Origin: JAWKOK01 sp963848115
GTDB lineage: Bacteria; Chloroflexota; Anaerolineae; Caldilineales; Caldilineaceae
DNA length: 64,000 nt
NCBI GenBank assembly: GCA_963848115.1
Contig: CAWKCP010000005.1
Span: 248,001 to 312,000, forward strand
Reading direction: 5' to 3'
The notes below the pieces were generated by a model. That model made no database searches. It was not told where the DNA came from and worked only from the letters and a program-made list of their open reading frames with translations. Below are positions 38,181 to 47,162 of the stretch, piece after piece (positions within the stretch are counted from its first letter, which is position 1; each line of letters starts with the position of its first letter). The position numbers were made by a program, and so were the translations under genes.

Positions 38181-38831
38181 ATGATCTCCAACTTGGGACG
38201 CAAGCTCTTTGCCGAGCCGCTGAACCGCTTGGTTCCGCTGTTGCAGGCCACGGGGGTATCCCCAAATGGGTTGACCTTGATTGGATTTCTGCTGACAGCA
38301 ACATCTGCATTCCTGCTGGCGATGGGGTGGTTCATCGCGGGCGGCTTGTTGCTCATCATTGCGGCCATCTTTGATATGCTCGACGGAAGCTTGGCGAGAG
38401 CCACTGGACAGTCTACCAAATTCGGCGCATTCTTCGATAGCTCGATCGATCGCTATTCTGAGAGCGTGATCCTGGTCGCTCTTATTTACTACTACAGCAA
38501 TCTCGGCAACGGTCCATTGGAGCCGGTCCTGCTGGCCGTTACGCTCGTTGGTTCAATCATGGTGAGCTACACCCGGGCGCGTGCAGAGGCATTGGACGTG
38601 GAATGCAAGGTAGGTATTCTGCAAAGGCCTGAGCGTGTCATCCTGCTAATTTTCGGCCTGCTGACGGGCTGGATGGTCGCTGTTCTCTGGCTTCTGGCAA
38701 TTTTAACCAATGTAACGGTTTTTCAACGGATCTACGATGTCTACAAGAAGACGATTGGGCAACCGCTAACGCCGCCCGACCCGCTCATTCAACCGGTCGA
38801 CCGGCCAATGCCTTCAGAGCCGAGTTCCTGA
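38181..38831 (+). CDS. CDP-alcohol phosphatidyltransferase, 216 aa
   Basis: The CDP-OH-P motif D-G-x-x-A-R-x8-G-x3-D-x3-D is complete in DGSLARATGQSTKFGAFFDS followed by SID. Six helices surround it, and the N-terminal VSPNGLTLIGFLLTATSAFL is typical. Related enzymes are archaetidyl- or phosphatidylinositol-phosphate synthases; phosphatidylglycerophosphate synthase is also possible. It transfers the phosphatidyl group from CDP-diacylglycerol to a polyol at the inner membrane. Confidence 0.85.
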   Translation: MISNLGRKLFAEPLNRLVPLLQATGVSPNGLTLIGFLLTATSAFLLAMGWFIAGGLLLIIAAIFDMLDGSLARATGQSTKFGAFFDSSIDRYSESVILVALIYYYSNLGNGPLEPVLLAVTLVGSIMVSYTRARAEALDVECKVGILQRPERVILLIFGLLTGWMVAVLWLLAILTNVTVFQRIYDVYKKTIGQPLTPPDPLIQPVDRPMPSEPSS

Positions 38832-38929
38832 AGCAGCTGACAAGCACGAACAAGACCCGACTCCATATTTGCTGATATTCACTGATGAGAATGGACGATG
38901 GACCAAAACTATATTTCCCCGCCGACCTG

Positions 38930-38966
38930 TGACGTGTTGCGCCTCGGATCGAGGCGCAACACGTCA
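38930..38966. terminator. 16-bp perfect hairpin
   Basis: TGACGTGTTGCGCCTC (38930-38945) pairs perfectly with 38951-38966 over loop GGATC, about 100 bp past the phosphatidyltransferase stop. No T-run follows. Confidence 0.6.
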
Positions 38967-39064
38967 GGATGCGACACCGGCGCCAGACCCATTTCTCCTC
39001 AAGTACAGCCAATTTCCCATCTGATAAAAATCTGCCGTAATTTTTCGCGTCTTCCGACGTCAAC

Positions 39065-39655
39065 ATGAGTGACAGGCTTTTGCAAAGCAACGCTGCGACA
39101 ACGAATGAACGCCTATCAGAAGAAGAGCTGCTGGCAAGCGCCCTAGATTTTGGCGACGCTGCCCTCGGTGAATTGTATGATCGCTATGAGGGCAAGATCT
39201 ACGCCTACATCTATCGGCGGACAGGCGAGCCGGAGCTCGCCAAAGATCTGACCGCGCAGGTATTTATCAAGATGCTTGAAGCAATCCGGAAAGAGAAAGC
39301 CTGGACAAGTTCGTTTTCCGGATGGCTCTACCGGATCGCACACAATGTAGTGATCGACTACTATCGTCGTCGCAACCGTCATAATCAGGTATCGATCGAG
39401 GAAACGCCAACACTGACTGCAACCCAGCACAATCCGGTGCGGACTGCCGAACAGAATATGGATGCTGAACAATTGCGTGCAGCCATCCTGCGCTTGACAG
39501 ATGAACAGGCGCAGGTCGTCAGTCTACGCTTCTTGGAAGGGTATAGCATTGCCGAAGTGGCCGTGGTCATGGACAAGACTGAGGGATCCATCAAGGCGCT
39601 TCAGTATCGAGCAGTCTCCTCCCTGCGGCAACTGCTGCAATATGAAATGCAGTAG
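39065..39655 (+). CDS. ECF-type RNA polymerase sigma factor, 196 aa
   Basis: Region 2 reads LGELYDRYEGKIYAYIYRRT ... DLTAQVFIKMLEAIRK ... FSGWLYRIAHNVVIDYYRRR, and region 4 AILRLTDEQAQVVSLRFLEG ... SIAEVAVVMDKTEGSIKALQ, the standard two-domain ECF sigma layout. The ATG lacks a good ribosome site. The partner gene begins 24 bp downstream, so the pair is probably an operon in which the partner acts as regulator or target. Confidence 0.88.
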   Translation: MSDRLLQSNAATTNERLSEEELLASALDFGDAALGELYDRYEGKIYAYIYRRTGEPELAKDLTAQVFIKMLEAIRKEKAWTSSFSGWLYRIAHNVVIDYYRRRNRHNQVSIEETPTLTATQHNPVRTAEQNMDAEQLRAAILRLTDEQAQVVSLRFLEGYSIAEVAVVMDKTEGSIKALQYRAVSSLRQLLQYEMQ

Positions 39656-39679
39656 TGCCTGCGAGAGGGTAATCCTATT

Positions 39680-42600
39680 ATGACGATGGATAACGATCCA
39701 AACCTTATGAACGGCAACCAAGACGAACTGTTTGCGGATGCAATCGAACGGGTAGAAGCGGGCGAATCGGTCAATGACGTTCTGATCTCAATGCCTGAAT
39801 CGCTGCGACAAGAGATGGGCGAACTGCTAGCTGTCCTTGACGTCATGCAGCAGATTCGCACTGAACCGATCCCTCCGCTTTCACCTACAGCGAGCGCCCA
39901 GGGTAGGCAAGATTTCCTGGCCGCAGCGTCTGTCATGCGCACAGAGTCGGCCAATGCTCCAGGGAGGCAGACAAGCAAGCGAGAGGGGCCAATCATTGGC
40001 CTGCTGGCGGCGATCTGGTTCGGCCTGCAAAGGTTTTTTGATCGGCCGGGCATGCACTTGGCGCCGATCGGTCTGGCCATGGGCATTGCCCTGGTTTCGT
40101 CTGCCGCGATCATCGACACGTTGAGAAGCGGTCTCCCCGGCGATCTGCTCTATCCGATCAATGAGTGGGTGGCATATCAGCAGTACGAAATGGCCCGCGA
40201 GGAGCAAAGGGACGAGATCCTCGACAGACAGGCCAGGGAGATTGCTCGCGAGATCATGCTTGTCGCCGATCGGGAGGCCGACAACAACGCCGCCGTGATC
40301 GAAGCATCTGCGGTGCTGCGACTGAATGAAATTGGCACGAGACGGTACACGGTTGGAGAGATCTCGGTTGCACCACAATATCAAGAAGATGCCAACGTCG
40401 AGATATTTTCGCCCATGGAGATCGAAGGCAATCTCGAAGAGGGCGCAGTCGTTCTACTGGTCTACCGCATCCTTCCTGGACAGACCGGCGGCGAAGGGAC
40501 GGCGCTTGTCCAGGGTGTATCCATGAAAGTGCTCGACCCGCCGGCATTGGACTCTGAGTCGGAAGCTGCGCTTGAGTCAGGCGCTAGGGAATTGAACGAT
40601 CAGGACTTGAACGATGAGCCTGTGGATGACACTTCTGTAGATGGGTTAGCCTCAGAGGAAAACACGGCAGAGGGCGAGAAAAACCCCAATGTTGCTGAGC
40701 GGGCGGGTCATACCCCTGAACCCTCTGCGCCAATCGCCCAACCAGCACAATCGGCCACGCCCAGCCATAGCCCAATTGCCGGGCTACGTTGCGGTAGCAA
40801 TATTCCGCCCGGCTGGGCGCTCCGGACAGTCGCTCGAGGCGATACTTTGAGCGGCATTGCGAAGGGCAGAACCGTTGTCGATGAACTAAAGAGAGCCAAC
40901 TGTCTTGACAACGACAAGATTATCGCGGGCGAAACCATTTGGGCCCCACCGCCTGTTAAGCTGCAGCCTGATCAAAATAACGGATCGTCCAATGCTCCGC
41001 GCCCAGACGCCGGCCCGGATGTCGGTTCCAATGGCCTTCAGCAAGATGATTCACAGGACCGCCGTCAGGCGAATGGGCAAGATAAGGAAGATGAGGCCAT
41101 ACCGGATGAAGAGGCAAGCACACCCTCCGCGTTAGGCGGCGCAGAGTCAGCCGGTACGGAGGAAAATGCCGACAGCGCAGCCCAGCAAGAACAGTCGGAT
41201 GATACAACTCTGCCCGCCACCCAGACTCTCGGCACGGAGACCAATCAGGATGAAGGAGACCCGGAGCAATCCGCACCGGGATCTTTCTCCGGGGATGACG
41301 CAGGTGAACCTTCACAGGAGGGTGACGGCGACACTGGTGTCGAGGAAACTGGTGACGGGGAAGCAACCGGGGAGGATGGCAGCCCCACAGAGTCAACGCC
41401 GACTGATACAGGCTTGGTGGAAAAGCCGAACGCTGCAGAAGAGCAGAGTGGTTCCGGCCCGGAGGACTCCACAGTAGAGTCGCCTGCCGATTCCGACACG
41501 AGCGAGACAGTGGAGGGGAGCAGCGACGAAACAAACGGTGGAGAAGCAGTAGATGACGCAGGGCCTTCCGAAGAGTCTATTCCGGACGAAGAGTCTGCGC
41601 CGACCGACACGGCTACTGAAGAAGAAACAGCTGTAGAAGAAACAGCTGCAGAAGGCACAGTGAACGAAGAGGGGCAAGTACCAGCCGCGCCCAGCAGCGG
41701 TGGAAGCCGGTACTCGCGCTATATTGCCCAGCAGGCAGCAAGAGCGGCAGCCGAAGCAAGCGGCCCTTCGACGGTGGAGTCTCCTGCGGGTGCAGGTGAC
41801 GAAACCGTCGCGACGGAAGACGCGACAACGGGAGAGGCTTCGCAGCCCAAGGTAGAGAGTGGCGAGCCCGGCGACGGATCGTCGAGTCCAAACGAGACGT
41901 CCGGGACAGAACTCGACGGCCCTTCGGACAAAGACGACACAAGCGAGCAGAAACCGCAATCGAGCGAACCAGCGACACCAGTCGGCGAAGCGGTCGACAC
42001 GGCGGAGTCTTCTGAAGCTGAAGGTCCATCTGCCAGTAGTGCGGATACCGATGAACCTGCGAACGCCCAGCCTGCAGATAATGAGGAGCCGGAAAGCAAT
42101 TCCGCCGGTGGCCGGGACGAAGCCTCTTCTTCAGGCGAACCAAACAATCGGGAAGCGTCCACGGACGAGGGTGCAAGTAGCGAACCTGGTAGTCAAGGGT
42201 CGGAGATCGATTCCAACACGCCTGCCGCGTCATCGACAACAGCGGGCGGCGAATCAGGGGCGCCTGCACCGAGCCCGTCTACCTCTGACGCGTCTTCCTC
42301 AGATTCTTCGGGATCGCAACCAGATCGTCCAATCTCGACATCAGAGGGCGGCGGCGCTTCACCGTCCGACACAGATGGGAACCGACCGGCCCAACCCTCG
42401 ACACCACCATCCGATCAGCCCGGTCCGACGGGGGCAGAGCAGTCAGGCAGCGCTGAATCCTCAGCTTCGCCTGGTTCCGGTTCATCGCAGTCTGGACCAT
42501 CAAAATCGGAACCGTCAGAAGCCGAGCAGACGAACACATCAGATCGGCGCCCGACTCAGTCGTCGACATCCTCGTCCGAACCGGCCGAGCGAAGCCCGGC

Positions 42601-43744
42601 AGAGTCTTTAGACTCGTCCCGAAGAGACTCGTCGGATTCCGGTTCGACAGAATCAGCTGAACCTCGATCTGCGCAGCCGGCATCTGCGTCACCGTCCGGC
42701 TCGTCCGGATCAGGGTCATCTGATGATAGCGGCGACGCATCGACCGACTCCAGCGAGCGTCGATCAGCCGAACCTTCGGATTCGGGTTCTACGGATTCTG
42801 GATCGTCGGAACCTGCTGAGCGTCGCCAAGCCCAACCTTCAACGGCATCGCCGTCCGGCGCGTCAAGCTCATCCAGCGCAGGATCGTCTGGCAACGGCGG
42901 AAATTCGTCGACCGACTCCAGCGAGCGTCGATCAGCCGAGCCCTCGGATTCGGGTTCTACAGATTCTGGATCGTCAGGATCTGCTGAGCGTCGCCAAGCC
43001 CAGCCTTCAACGGCATCGCCGTCCGGCGCGTCAAGCTCATCCGGCGCAGGATCGTCTGGCAACGGCGGAAATCCGTCGACCGAGTCGAGCGAGCGACGCT
43101 CAGCCGAGCCCTCGGATTCGGGTTCTACGGATTCTGGATCGTCGGGATCTGCTGAGCGCCGCCAAGCCCAACCGTCAACGGCATCGCCATCCGATCCGTC
43201 AAGCTCATCTGGGACTGAGTCATCAAGCAGTTCCGGGGCTGCCAATAGCGGGGGCGCATCGTCTTCACCTGGAGCCCAACGACGGCAGGCGAGCTCATCG
43301 TCATCATCAGATGATGACGATGGCGCCAGTCCACCGCGAGCTGGAAGACGGAGCACAGGCGGGTCTTCTTCATCAGAATCGTCGTCTGAGTCTTCTGGTG
43401 ACAGCAGCAACACTCCGCCACGCGCCGAGCGACGCAGCACGACCGGATCAACCTCGTCGTCATCATCAGAGTCCCCGCGCCGACGTACCGGCTCAGGCAC
43501 ATCGGGGAGTGATGCCTTGGATACGCCGGGCATCATCGTGACGCCGATCGGCGCAGCGCCGGCGACTGGAACAGAACGCAGGCAGACGACTTCTTCTCCG
43601 GAGACAAGGAGCGAATCCAGTTCTCAATCAACGTCCGGGTCGAACCCGAGCGCTGGATCCTCGTCTCAAGGATCTGATTCGTCCGACAGTGACGATTCAT
43701 CAACATCTACCAGTTCAGGCGAAAGCGACACGAGTTCGCCGTAG
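39680..43744 (+). CDS. DUF5667-like membrane protein with LysM domain and 900-aa Ser-rich region
   Basis: Residues 1-110 are soluble (FADAIERVEAGESVNDVLIS). One helix follows (LAPIGLAMGIALVSSAAIID), then a DUF5667-type segment (LPGDLLYPINEWVAYQQYEM). A LysM domain lies at about residues 370-420 (LRTVARGDTLSGIAKGRTVV), which binds peptidoglycan. The last 900 residues are disordered, rich in Ser, Glu, Gly and Pro, and contain three exact-length 56-residue repeats. The position after an ECF sigma gene is typical of DUF5667 proteins, whose N-terminus may be an anti-sigma region. Likely a surface or cell-wall stalk; the N-terminus is cytoplasmic. Intact despite its length. Confidence 0.75.
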   Translation: MTMDNDPNLMNGNQDELFADAIERVEAGESVNDVLISMPESLRQEMGELLAVLDVMQQIRTEPIPPLSPTASAQGRQDFLAAASVMRTESANAPGRQTSKREGPIIGLLAAIWFGLQRFFDRPGMHLAPIGLAMGIALVSSAAIIDTLRSGLPGDLLYPINEWVAYQQYEMAREEQRDEILDRQAREIAREIMLVADREADNNAAVIEASAVLRLNEIGTRRYTVGEISVAPQYQEDANVEIFSPMEIEGNLEEGAVVLLVYRILPGQTGGEGTALVQGVSMKVLDPPALDSESEAALESGARELNDQDLNDEPVDDTSVDGLASEENTAEGEKNPNVAERAGHTPEPSAPIAQPAQSATPSHSPIAGLRCGSNIPPGWALRTVARGDTLSGIAKGRTVVDELKRANCLDNDKIIAGETIWAPPPVKLQPDQNNGSSNAPRPDAGPDVGSNGLQQDDSQDRRQANGQDKEDEAIPDEEASTPSALGGAESAGTEENADSAAQQEQSDDTTLPATQTLGTETNQDEGDPEQSAPGSFSGDDAGEPSQEGDGDTGVEETGDGEATGEDGSPTESTPTDTGLVEKPNAAEEQSGSGPEDSTVESPADSDTSETVEGSSDETNGGEAVDDAGPSEESIPDEESAPTDTATEEETAVEETAAEGTVNEEGQVPAAPSSGGSRYSRYIAQQAARAAAEASGPSTVESPAGAGDETVATEDATTGEASQPKVESGEPGDGSSSPNETSGTELDGPSDKDDTSEQKPQSSEPATPVGEAVDTAESSEAEGPSASSADTDEPANAQPADNEEPESNSAGGRDEASSSGEPNNREASTDEGASSEPGSQGSEIDSNTPAASSTTAGGESGAPAPSPSTSDASSSDSSGSQPDRPISTSEGGGASPSDTDGNRPAQPSTPPSDQPGPTGAEQSGSAESSASPGSGSSQSGPSKSEPSEAEQTNTSDRRPTQSSTSSSEPAERSPAESLDSSRRDSSDSGSTESAEPRSAQPASASPSGSSGSGSSDDSGDASTDSSERRSAEPSDSGSTDSGSSEPAERRQAQPSTASPSGASSSSSAGSSGNGGNSSTDSSERRSAEPSDSGSTDSGSSGSAERRQAQPSTASPSGASSSSGAGSSGNGGNPSTESSERRSAEPSDSGSTDSGSSGSAERRQAQPSTASPSDPSSSSGTESSSSSGAANSGGASSSPGAQRRQASSSSSSDDDDGASPPRAGRRSTGGSSSSESSSESSGDSSNTPPRAERRSTTGSTSSSSSESPRRRTGSGTSGSDALDTPGIIVTPIGAAPATGTERRQTTSSPETRSESSSQSTSGSNPSAGSSSQGSDSSDSDDSSTSTSSGESDTSSP
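42740..43243 (+). repeat. Three 168-bp coding tandem repeats
   Basis: Units begin at 42740, 42908 and 43076, each encoding 56 residues starting STDSSERRSAEPSDSGST. Divergence is lowest between units 1 and 2 and greatest at the end of unit 3. The reading frame is kept throughout. Confidence 0.9.
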
Positions 43745-43813
43745 CCTGGATAGTCGTCCTAAGTGTGGCTGTACAGACCCAGTCCTCCACTGGGACGAGA
43801 ATGGTTGTTGGTT

Positions 43814-43877
43814 AACAGGCCGACTGATTGCACCGACATATCTGGTCGGATATGTCGGTGCAATCAGTCGGCCTGTT
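43814..43877. terminator. 28-bp perfect hairpin after the Ser-rich gene
   Basis: Arms 43814-43841 and 43850-43877 are perfect over 28 bp with an 8-base loop. It lies 70 bp past the stop. No T-run, so it may act as a terminator or mRNA-end stabiliser. The gap to ffh holds nothing else clear. Confidence 0.75.
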
Positions 43878-44014
43878 CATTTGACCAGCAGCGTCCCAGC
43901 GAGTATACTCCTTTTGATTGAGCAGACATTGTTCCTGGACGAGCCGGCATTCACGCCCTCTCTCCGGGTGCAAATTTTTTATTGGATTCATTTCACGAGA
44001 GACCGGGTTCAGCC

Positions 44015-45384
44015 GTGTTTGAGAGTCTTTCCGATAAACTACAGAGTGTATTTGACCAGCTTGCCCGACAAGGCAAGTTGAGCGAGGCTGATGTCAATGC
44101 CGCCATGCGTGAGGTTCGCCTTGCGCTCCTGGAGGCTGACGTCAACTTCAAGGTCGTCAAGGATTTCGTTGCGCGCGTCAAGGAACGTGCAATCGGTTCT
44201 GAGGTGATGAATAGTCTGACGCCTGCCCAGCAGGTGGTCAAGATCGTCAACGAGGAACTGGTCAAACTGCTTGGCACAGCCGAGCCGCTCAACCTGTCCG
44301 GACCGCCGCCAATCGTGATTATGTTGGTTGGCCTGCAGGGGGCCGGTAAGACAACCATGGCCGCCAAGCTTGCACTGCGGCTCCGCCAGCAAGGTCAGCG
44401 TCCGCTCATGGTCGCCGGCGATATCTATCGCCCGGCTGCCATCAAACAGCTTGAGGTGCTGGGTGGCCAAATCGATGTGCCTGTCCACAGCGAAGGCATA
44501 GATGTCGCTCCGTCGACGATTGCCAAGAACGCGCTGCGTTTCGCCCGTGAGAAGGCCTATACGGTTGTCATCATCGATACAGCCGGTCGCCTGCAGATTG
44601 ATGAACAGATGATGCAGGAATTAGAGCAGGTGCGCATGGTCGCGCGCCCTCTGAGATCCTTCTGATCGTCGATGCCATGACCGGCCAGGAAGCCGTCAAC
44701 GTGGCTCTTGGGTTCAACGAACGTGTGCCCATCACCGGCCTGATTATGACCAAGATCGATGGTGATGCCCGTGGCGGCGCAGCGTTGAGCGTTCGTCAGG
44801 TTACCGGTGTGCCAATTAAATTCCTGGGTACCGGAGAAAAGCTGCCCGACATCGAACCCTTCCAGCCGGATCGTCTGGCTGGACGCATTCTGGGTATGGG
44901 CGATGTGCTCACCTTGATCGAGAAGGCCCAATCTTCGATTAGCGAAGAAGATGCGGCCGACATGGAGCGCAAACTCCAGGAGGGTCAGTTTGACTTCGAA
45001 GATTTCCTGGATCAGTTGCGCCAGATCAAGAAATTGGGTTCATTGACCGACATCATGGGGATGATCCCCGGTATGAACAAAATGATGAAGGACGTCGATC
45101 CGAATGCGGCCCAAGACAGCCTCAAGATGACAGAGGCGATCATTTTCAGTATGACGACAAAGGAACGCCGGAACCCGGATCTGCTAAATGCAAGCAGGCG
45201 ACGTCGAATCGCAACCGGCAGCGGCACCACCGTACAAGACGTGAATACCCTGATCAAACAGTTCAGGGAAATGCAGAAAATGATGAAACAGATGGGTGTA
45301 ATGGGCGGAGGCAAAAAGGGCCGACGAGGTCGCAGAGGCGCCAATGCCCTTTCAGATATGATGGGTCGGCTTGGCTTGGGATAG
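44015..45384 (+). CDS. ffh: Signal recognition particle protein Ffh, one frameshift
   Basis: Start set at GTG 44015, opening FESLSDKLQSVFDQLARQGK, the usual N-domain beginning. The GTPase domain has GLQGAGKTTMAAKLA, DTAGRLQIDEQMM and TKIDGDARGGAALS. The M domain ends with RRRRIATGSGTTVQDVNTLI and a Met-rich, basic tail. The frame breaks at about 44645, where one C is missing in CGCGCCCTCTGAG; restoring it gives ARPSEILLIVDAMTG. Ffh is essential, so this is almost certainly a sequencing deletion. With 4.5S RNA it delivers nascent membrane proteins to FtsY. Confidence 0.92.
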
Positions 45385-45475
45385 GTTGACACATCAGAGA
45401 GTATCTCGTTTGACATGTAGTGGCTGATATTTACCGATTGATTTACCGGACAGATAGTAAGGAGAAAATTGTAAC

Positions 45476-45844
45476 ATGGTTCGCATTCGATTGCGCCGTA
45501 TGGGCGCCAAGAAAAAACCATTCTATCGCATCGTGGTCGCTGACAAGCGATCGCCGCGCGATGGCCGTTTCATCGAGACCATCGGCACCTATGATCCGAT
45601 GACTGAGCCGGCAACGGTCGAGCTTCAACTAGATCGCGCTGCCCACTGGCTGAGTGTCGGCGCCCAGCCGACTGATGCGTTGGTCCTTATCCTCAAGTCC
45701 AAGAATCTATTGGATGATGACGGTAAGCCGATCCCCTTCGCAGAAGAAGCGGTTGAGGCAGCAGAAGAAGATGCCATGGAAGAGGTTATAGAAGTCGTCG
45801 CAGAAGAGATCATAGAAGAGGTCGCGGAAGAGGCGGCCGCCTAA
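45476..45844 (+). CDS. rpsP: 30S ribosomal protein S16 with acidic extension, 122 aa
   Basis: Residues 1-80 are canonical S16 (VRIRLRRMGAKKKPFYRIVV, SPRDGRFIETIGTYDP). The following 40 residues are an acidic helix (EEAVEAAEEDAMEEVIEVVA) absent from most bacterial S16. AAGGAG precedes the ATG by 10 bases. It binds 16S rRNA in early 30S assembly. It lies downstream of ffh, a common arrangement. Confidence 0.93.
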   Translation: MVRIRLRRMGAKKKPFYRIVVADKRSPRDGRFIETIGTYDPMTEPATVELQLDRAAHWLSVGAQPTDALVLILKSKNLLDDDGKPIPFAEEAVEAAEEDAMEEVIEVVAEEIIEEVAEEAAA

Positions 45845-45862
45845 GTTAGGCAGGCAGAGCGT

Positions 45863-46090
45863 ATGGAAGATCTTGTAGAATTCATTGCCAAGTCGCTGGT
45901 CGAAGAACCGGACCAGGTCAAAGTCTACACGAAAGAGACGCGCCGGTCTACGATCCTGAAGCTGAGTGTAGCATCCGGTGACACCGGACGAGTCATCGGC
46001 AAGAATGGTCGCGTTGCCAACGCGATGCGTACACTCTTGCGGACGGCATCACGAGAGAGTGACCGAGCCATTATCCTGGAAATCGACTGA
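45863..46090 (+). CDS. khpA: KH-domain RNA-binding protein KhpA, 75 aa
   Basis: A single KH domain with the GXXG loop as GKNG in DTGRVIGKNGRVANAMRTLL, and the usual N-terminal start LVEFIAKSLVEEPDQVKVY. Family length is complete. KhpA (YlqC) binds RNA, often with KhpB, and is typically encoded between rpsP and rimM, as here. It starts 18 bp after rpsP. Confidence 0.92.
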   Translation: MEDLVEFIAKSLVEEPDQVKVYTKETRRSTILKLSVASGDTGRVIGKNGRVANAMRTLLRTASRESDRAIILEID

Positions 46091-46288
46091 GCATCTGTCC
46101 GGACGGTAAACTCTGTCCGGGCGGAAAGCTCAAGGCGAATGGCCGATAGTGACCATGGTGCTTTCGCGTCCACTACGGCAGTCATAGCTGTATTGCAGCG
46201 GAAGCTTAGTCTTCCGCTGTTTTGCATGACTCGACCTTTTTTGACTGCGCCTTTTTGCAATGCGTTTGCGCTGATCAATACGAAACCC

Positions 46289-46294
46289 TATAAT
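46289..46294 (+). promoter_or_regulatory. TATAAT -10 element upstream of rimM
   Basis: A perfect TATAAT lies just 3 bp before the chosen rimM ATG, with a weak TTTGCG 18 bp upstream. If used, transcription would begin about at the first ATG, giving a leaderless mRNA or pointing to a later start (46322 or 46421). Confidence 0.4.
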
Positions 46295-46297
46295 CGG

Positions 46298-46927
46298 ATG
46301 GACAAAGCAGTAGAAGCTCAAATGGACAGTCACCAAACAGAACGCCCGCAGATAGAGCAGCGGCACACCAAACCCGTCTATACGCACCGCAATCGCAGAG
46401 TAGATATTCCCGATGGCTACATGGCGGTCGGCCAAATTGCCGGTGCGCACGGTCTGCGTGGCGAAGTCAAAGTAGAGCCCCACACGGATTTTCCGGAGCG
46501 CTTCAGGCCGGGTCTGATTTTGGCCATGGGCAACGGGCGGCAAGAGGTTGAAATCGCGTCGTCTCGACCGCACAAAGGTCTGATGCTGGTTCGTTTTGTC
46601 GGCGTGAATCAACGCAGTGAAGCTGAGAACTTGCGCGGCAACTGGCTTTTTGTCAGCGAAAGCGATGCGATGGAGCTTGACGAGGGAATCTACTGGATCC
46701 ATGATCTGATCGGACTCACGGTGCAATCAACGTCGGGTGAACAGTATGGAACGCTTACAGAGGTACTCTCGACCGGCGCCAATGATGTCTACATCGTACG
46801 CACCCAAGCGCCCTTCAACAAGGGCAAGGATCTGCTCATACCGGCAATTGCAGATGTCGTTCAGGCAGTCGACCTGGACGCAGGTCTCATGAGCATTGAT
46901 CTGCCTCCAGGCCTGGTAGAAGAATAG
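46298..46927 (+). CDS. rimM: Ribosome maturation factor RimM
   Basis: The RimM domain starts at about residue 42 (YMAVGQIAGAHGLRGEVKVE) and runs through the PRC-barrel ending (IYWIHDLIGLTVQSTSGEQY, GKDLLIPAIADVVQAVDLDA, MSIDLPPGL). It binds S19 and helps mature the 30S head. Start uncertain: ATG 46298 gives a 40-residue polar extension; a later ATG would give the usual 170 residues. In many bacteria trmD and rplS follow; here dprA comes next instead. Confidence 0.88.
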   Translation: MDKAVEAQMDSHQTERPQIEQRHTKPVYTHRNRRVDIPDGYMAVGQIAGAHGLRGEVKVEPHTDFPERFRPGLILAMGNGRQEVEIASSRPHKGLMLVRFVGVNQRSEAENLRGNWLFVSESDAMELDEGIYWIHDLIGLTVQSTSGEQYGTLTEVLSTGANDVYIVRTQAPFNKGKDLLIPAIADVVQAVDLDAGLMSIDLPPGLVEE

Positions 46928-47162
46928 AAACAAGACGTTCGTCGAGATAGAGTGATTCGTTACGGTGATTCTTGATATTTGTGGGGCGGGTTTCCCTATC
47001 CGCCGGATCTGGGCAGGTAAGGAAATTTGCCCTAACGACAATCGTCAAAATCTTGTTGAACGAACCGCTACAGCCGGCCAGACTCGCGAGGTCTTTCCGG
47101 CGCAAATCGAATCCTTGACCTGTTTCAGTTAAGGTCATACAAATGCAGCCCCCGGCATACAT

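Noticed and set aside
42556..43541. Long open frames on other strands/frames across the Ser-rich repeats (over 270-320 codons)
   Set aside because: They arise from the biased, repetitive composition of the real 1354-aa gene; no ribosome sites or recognisable domains.
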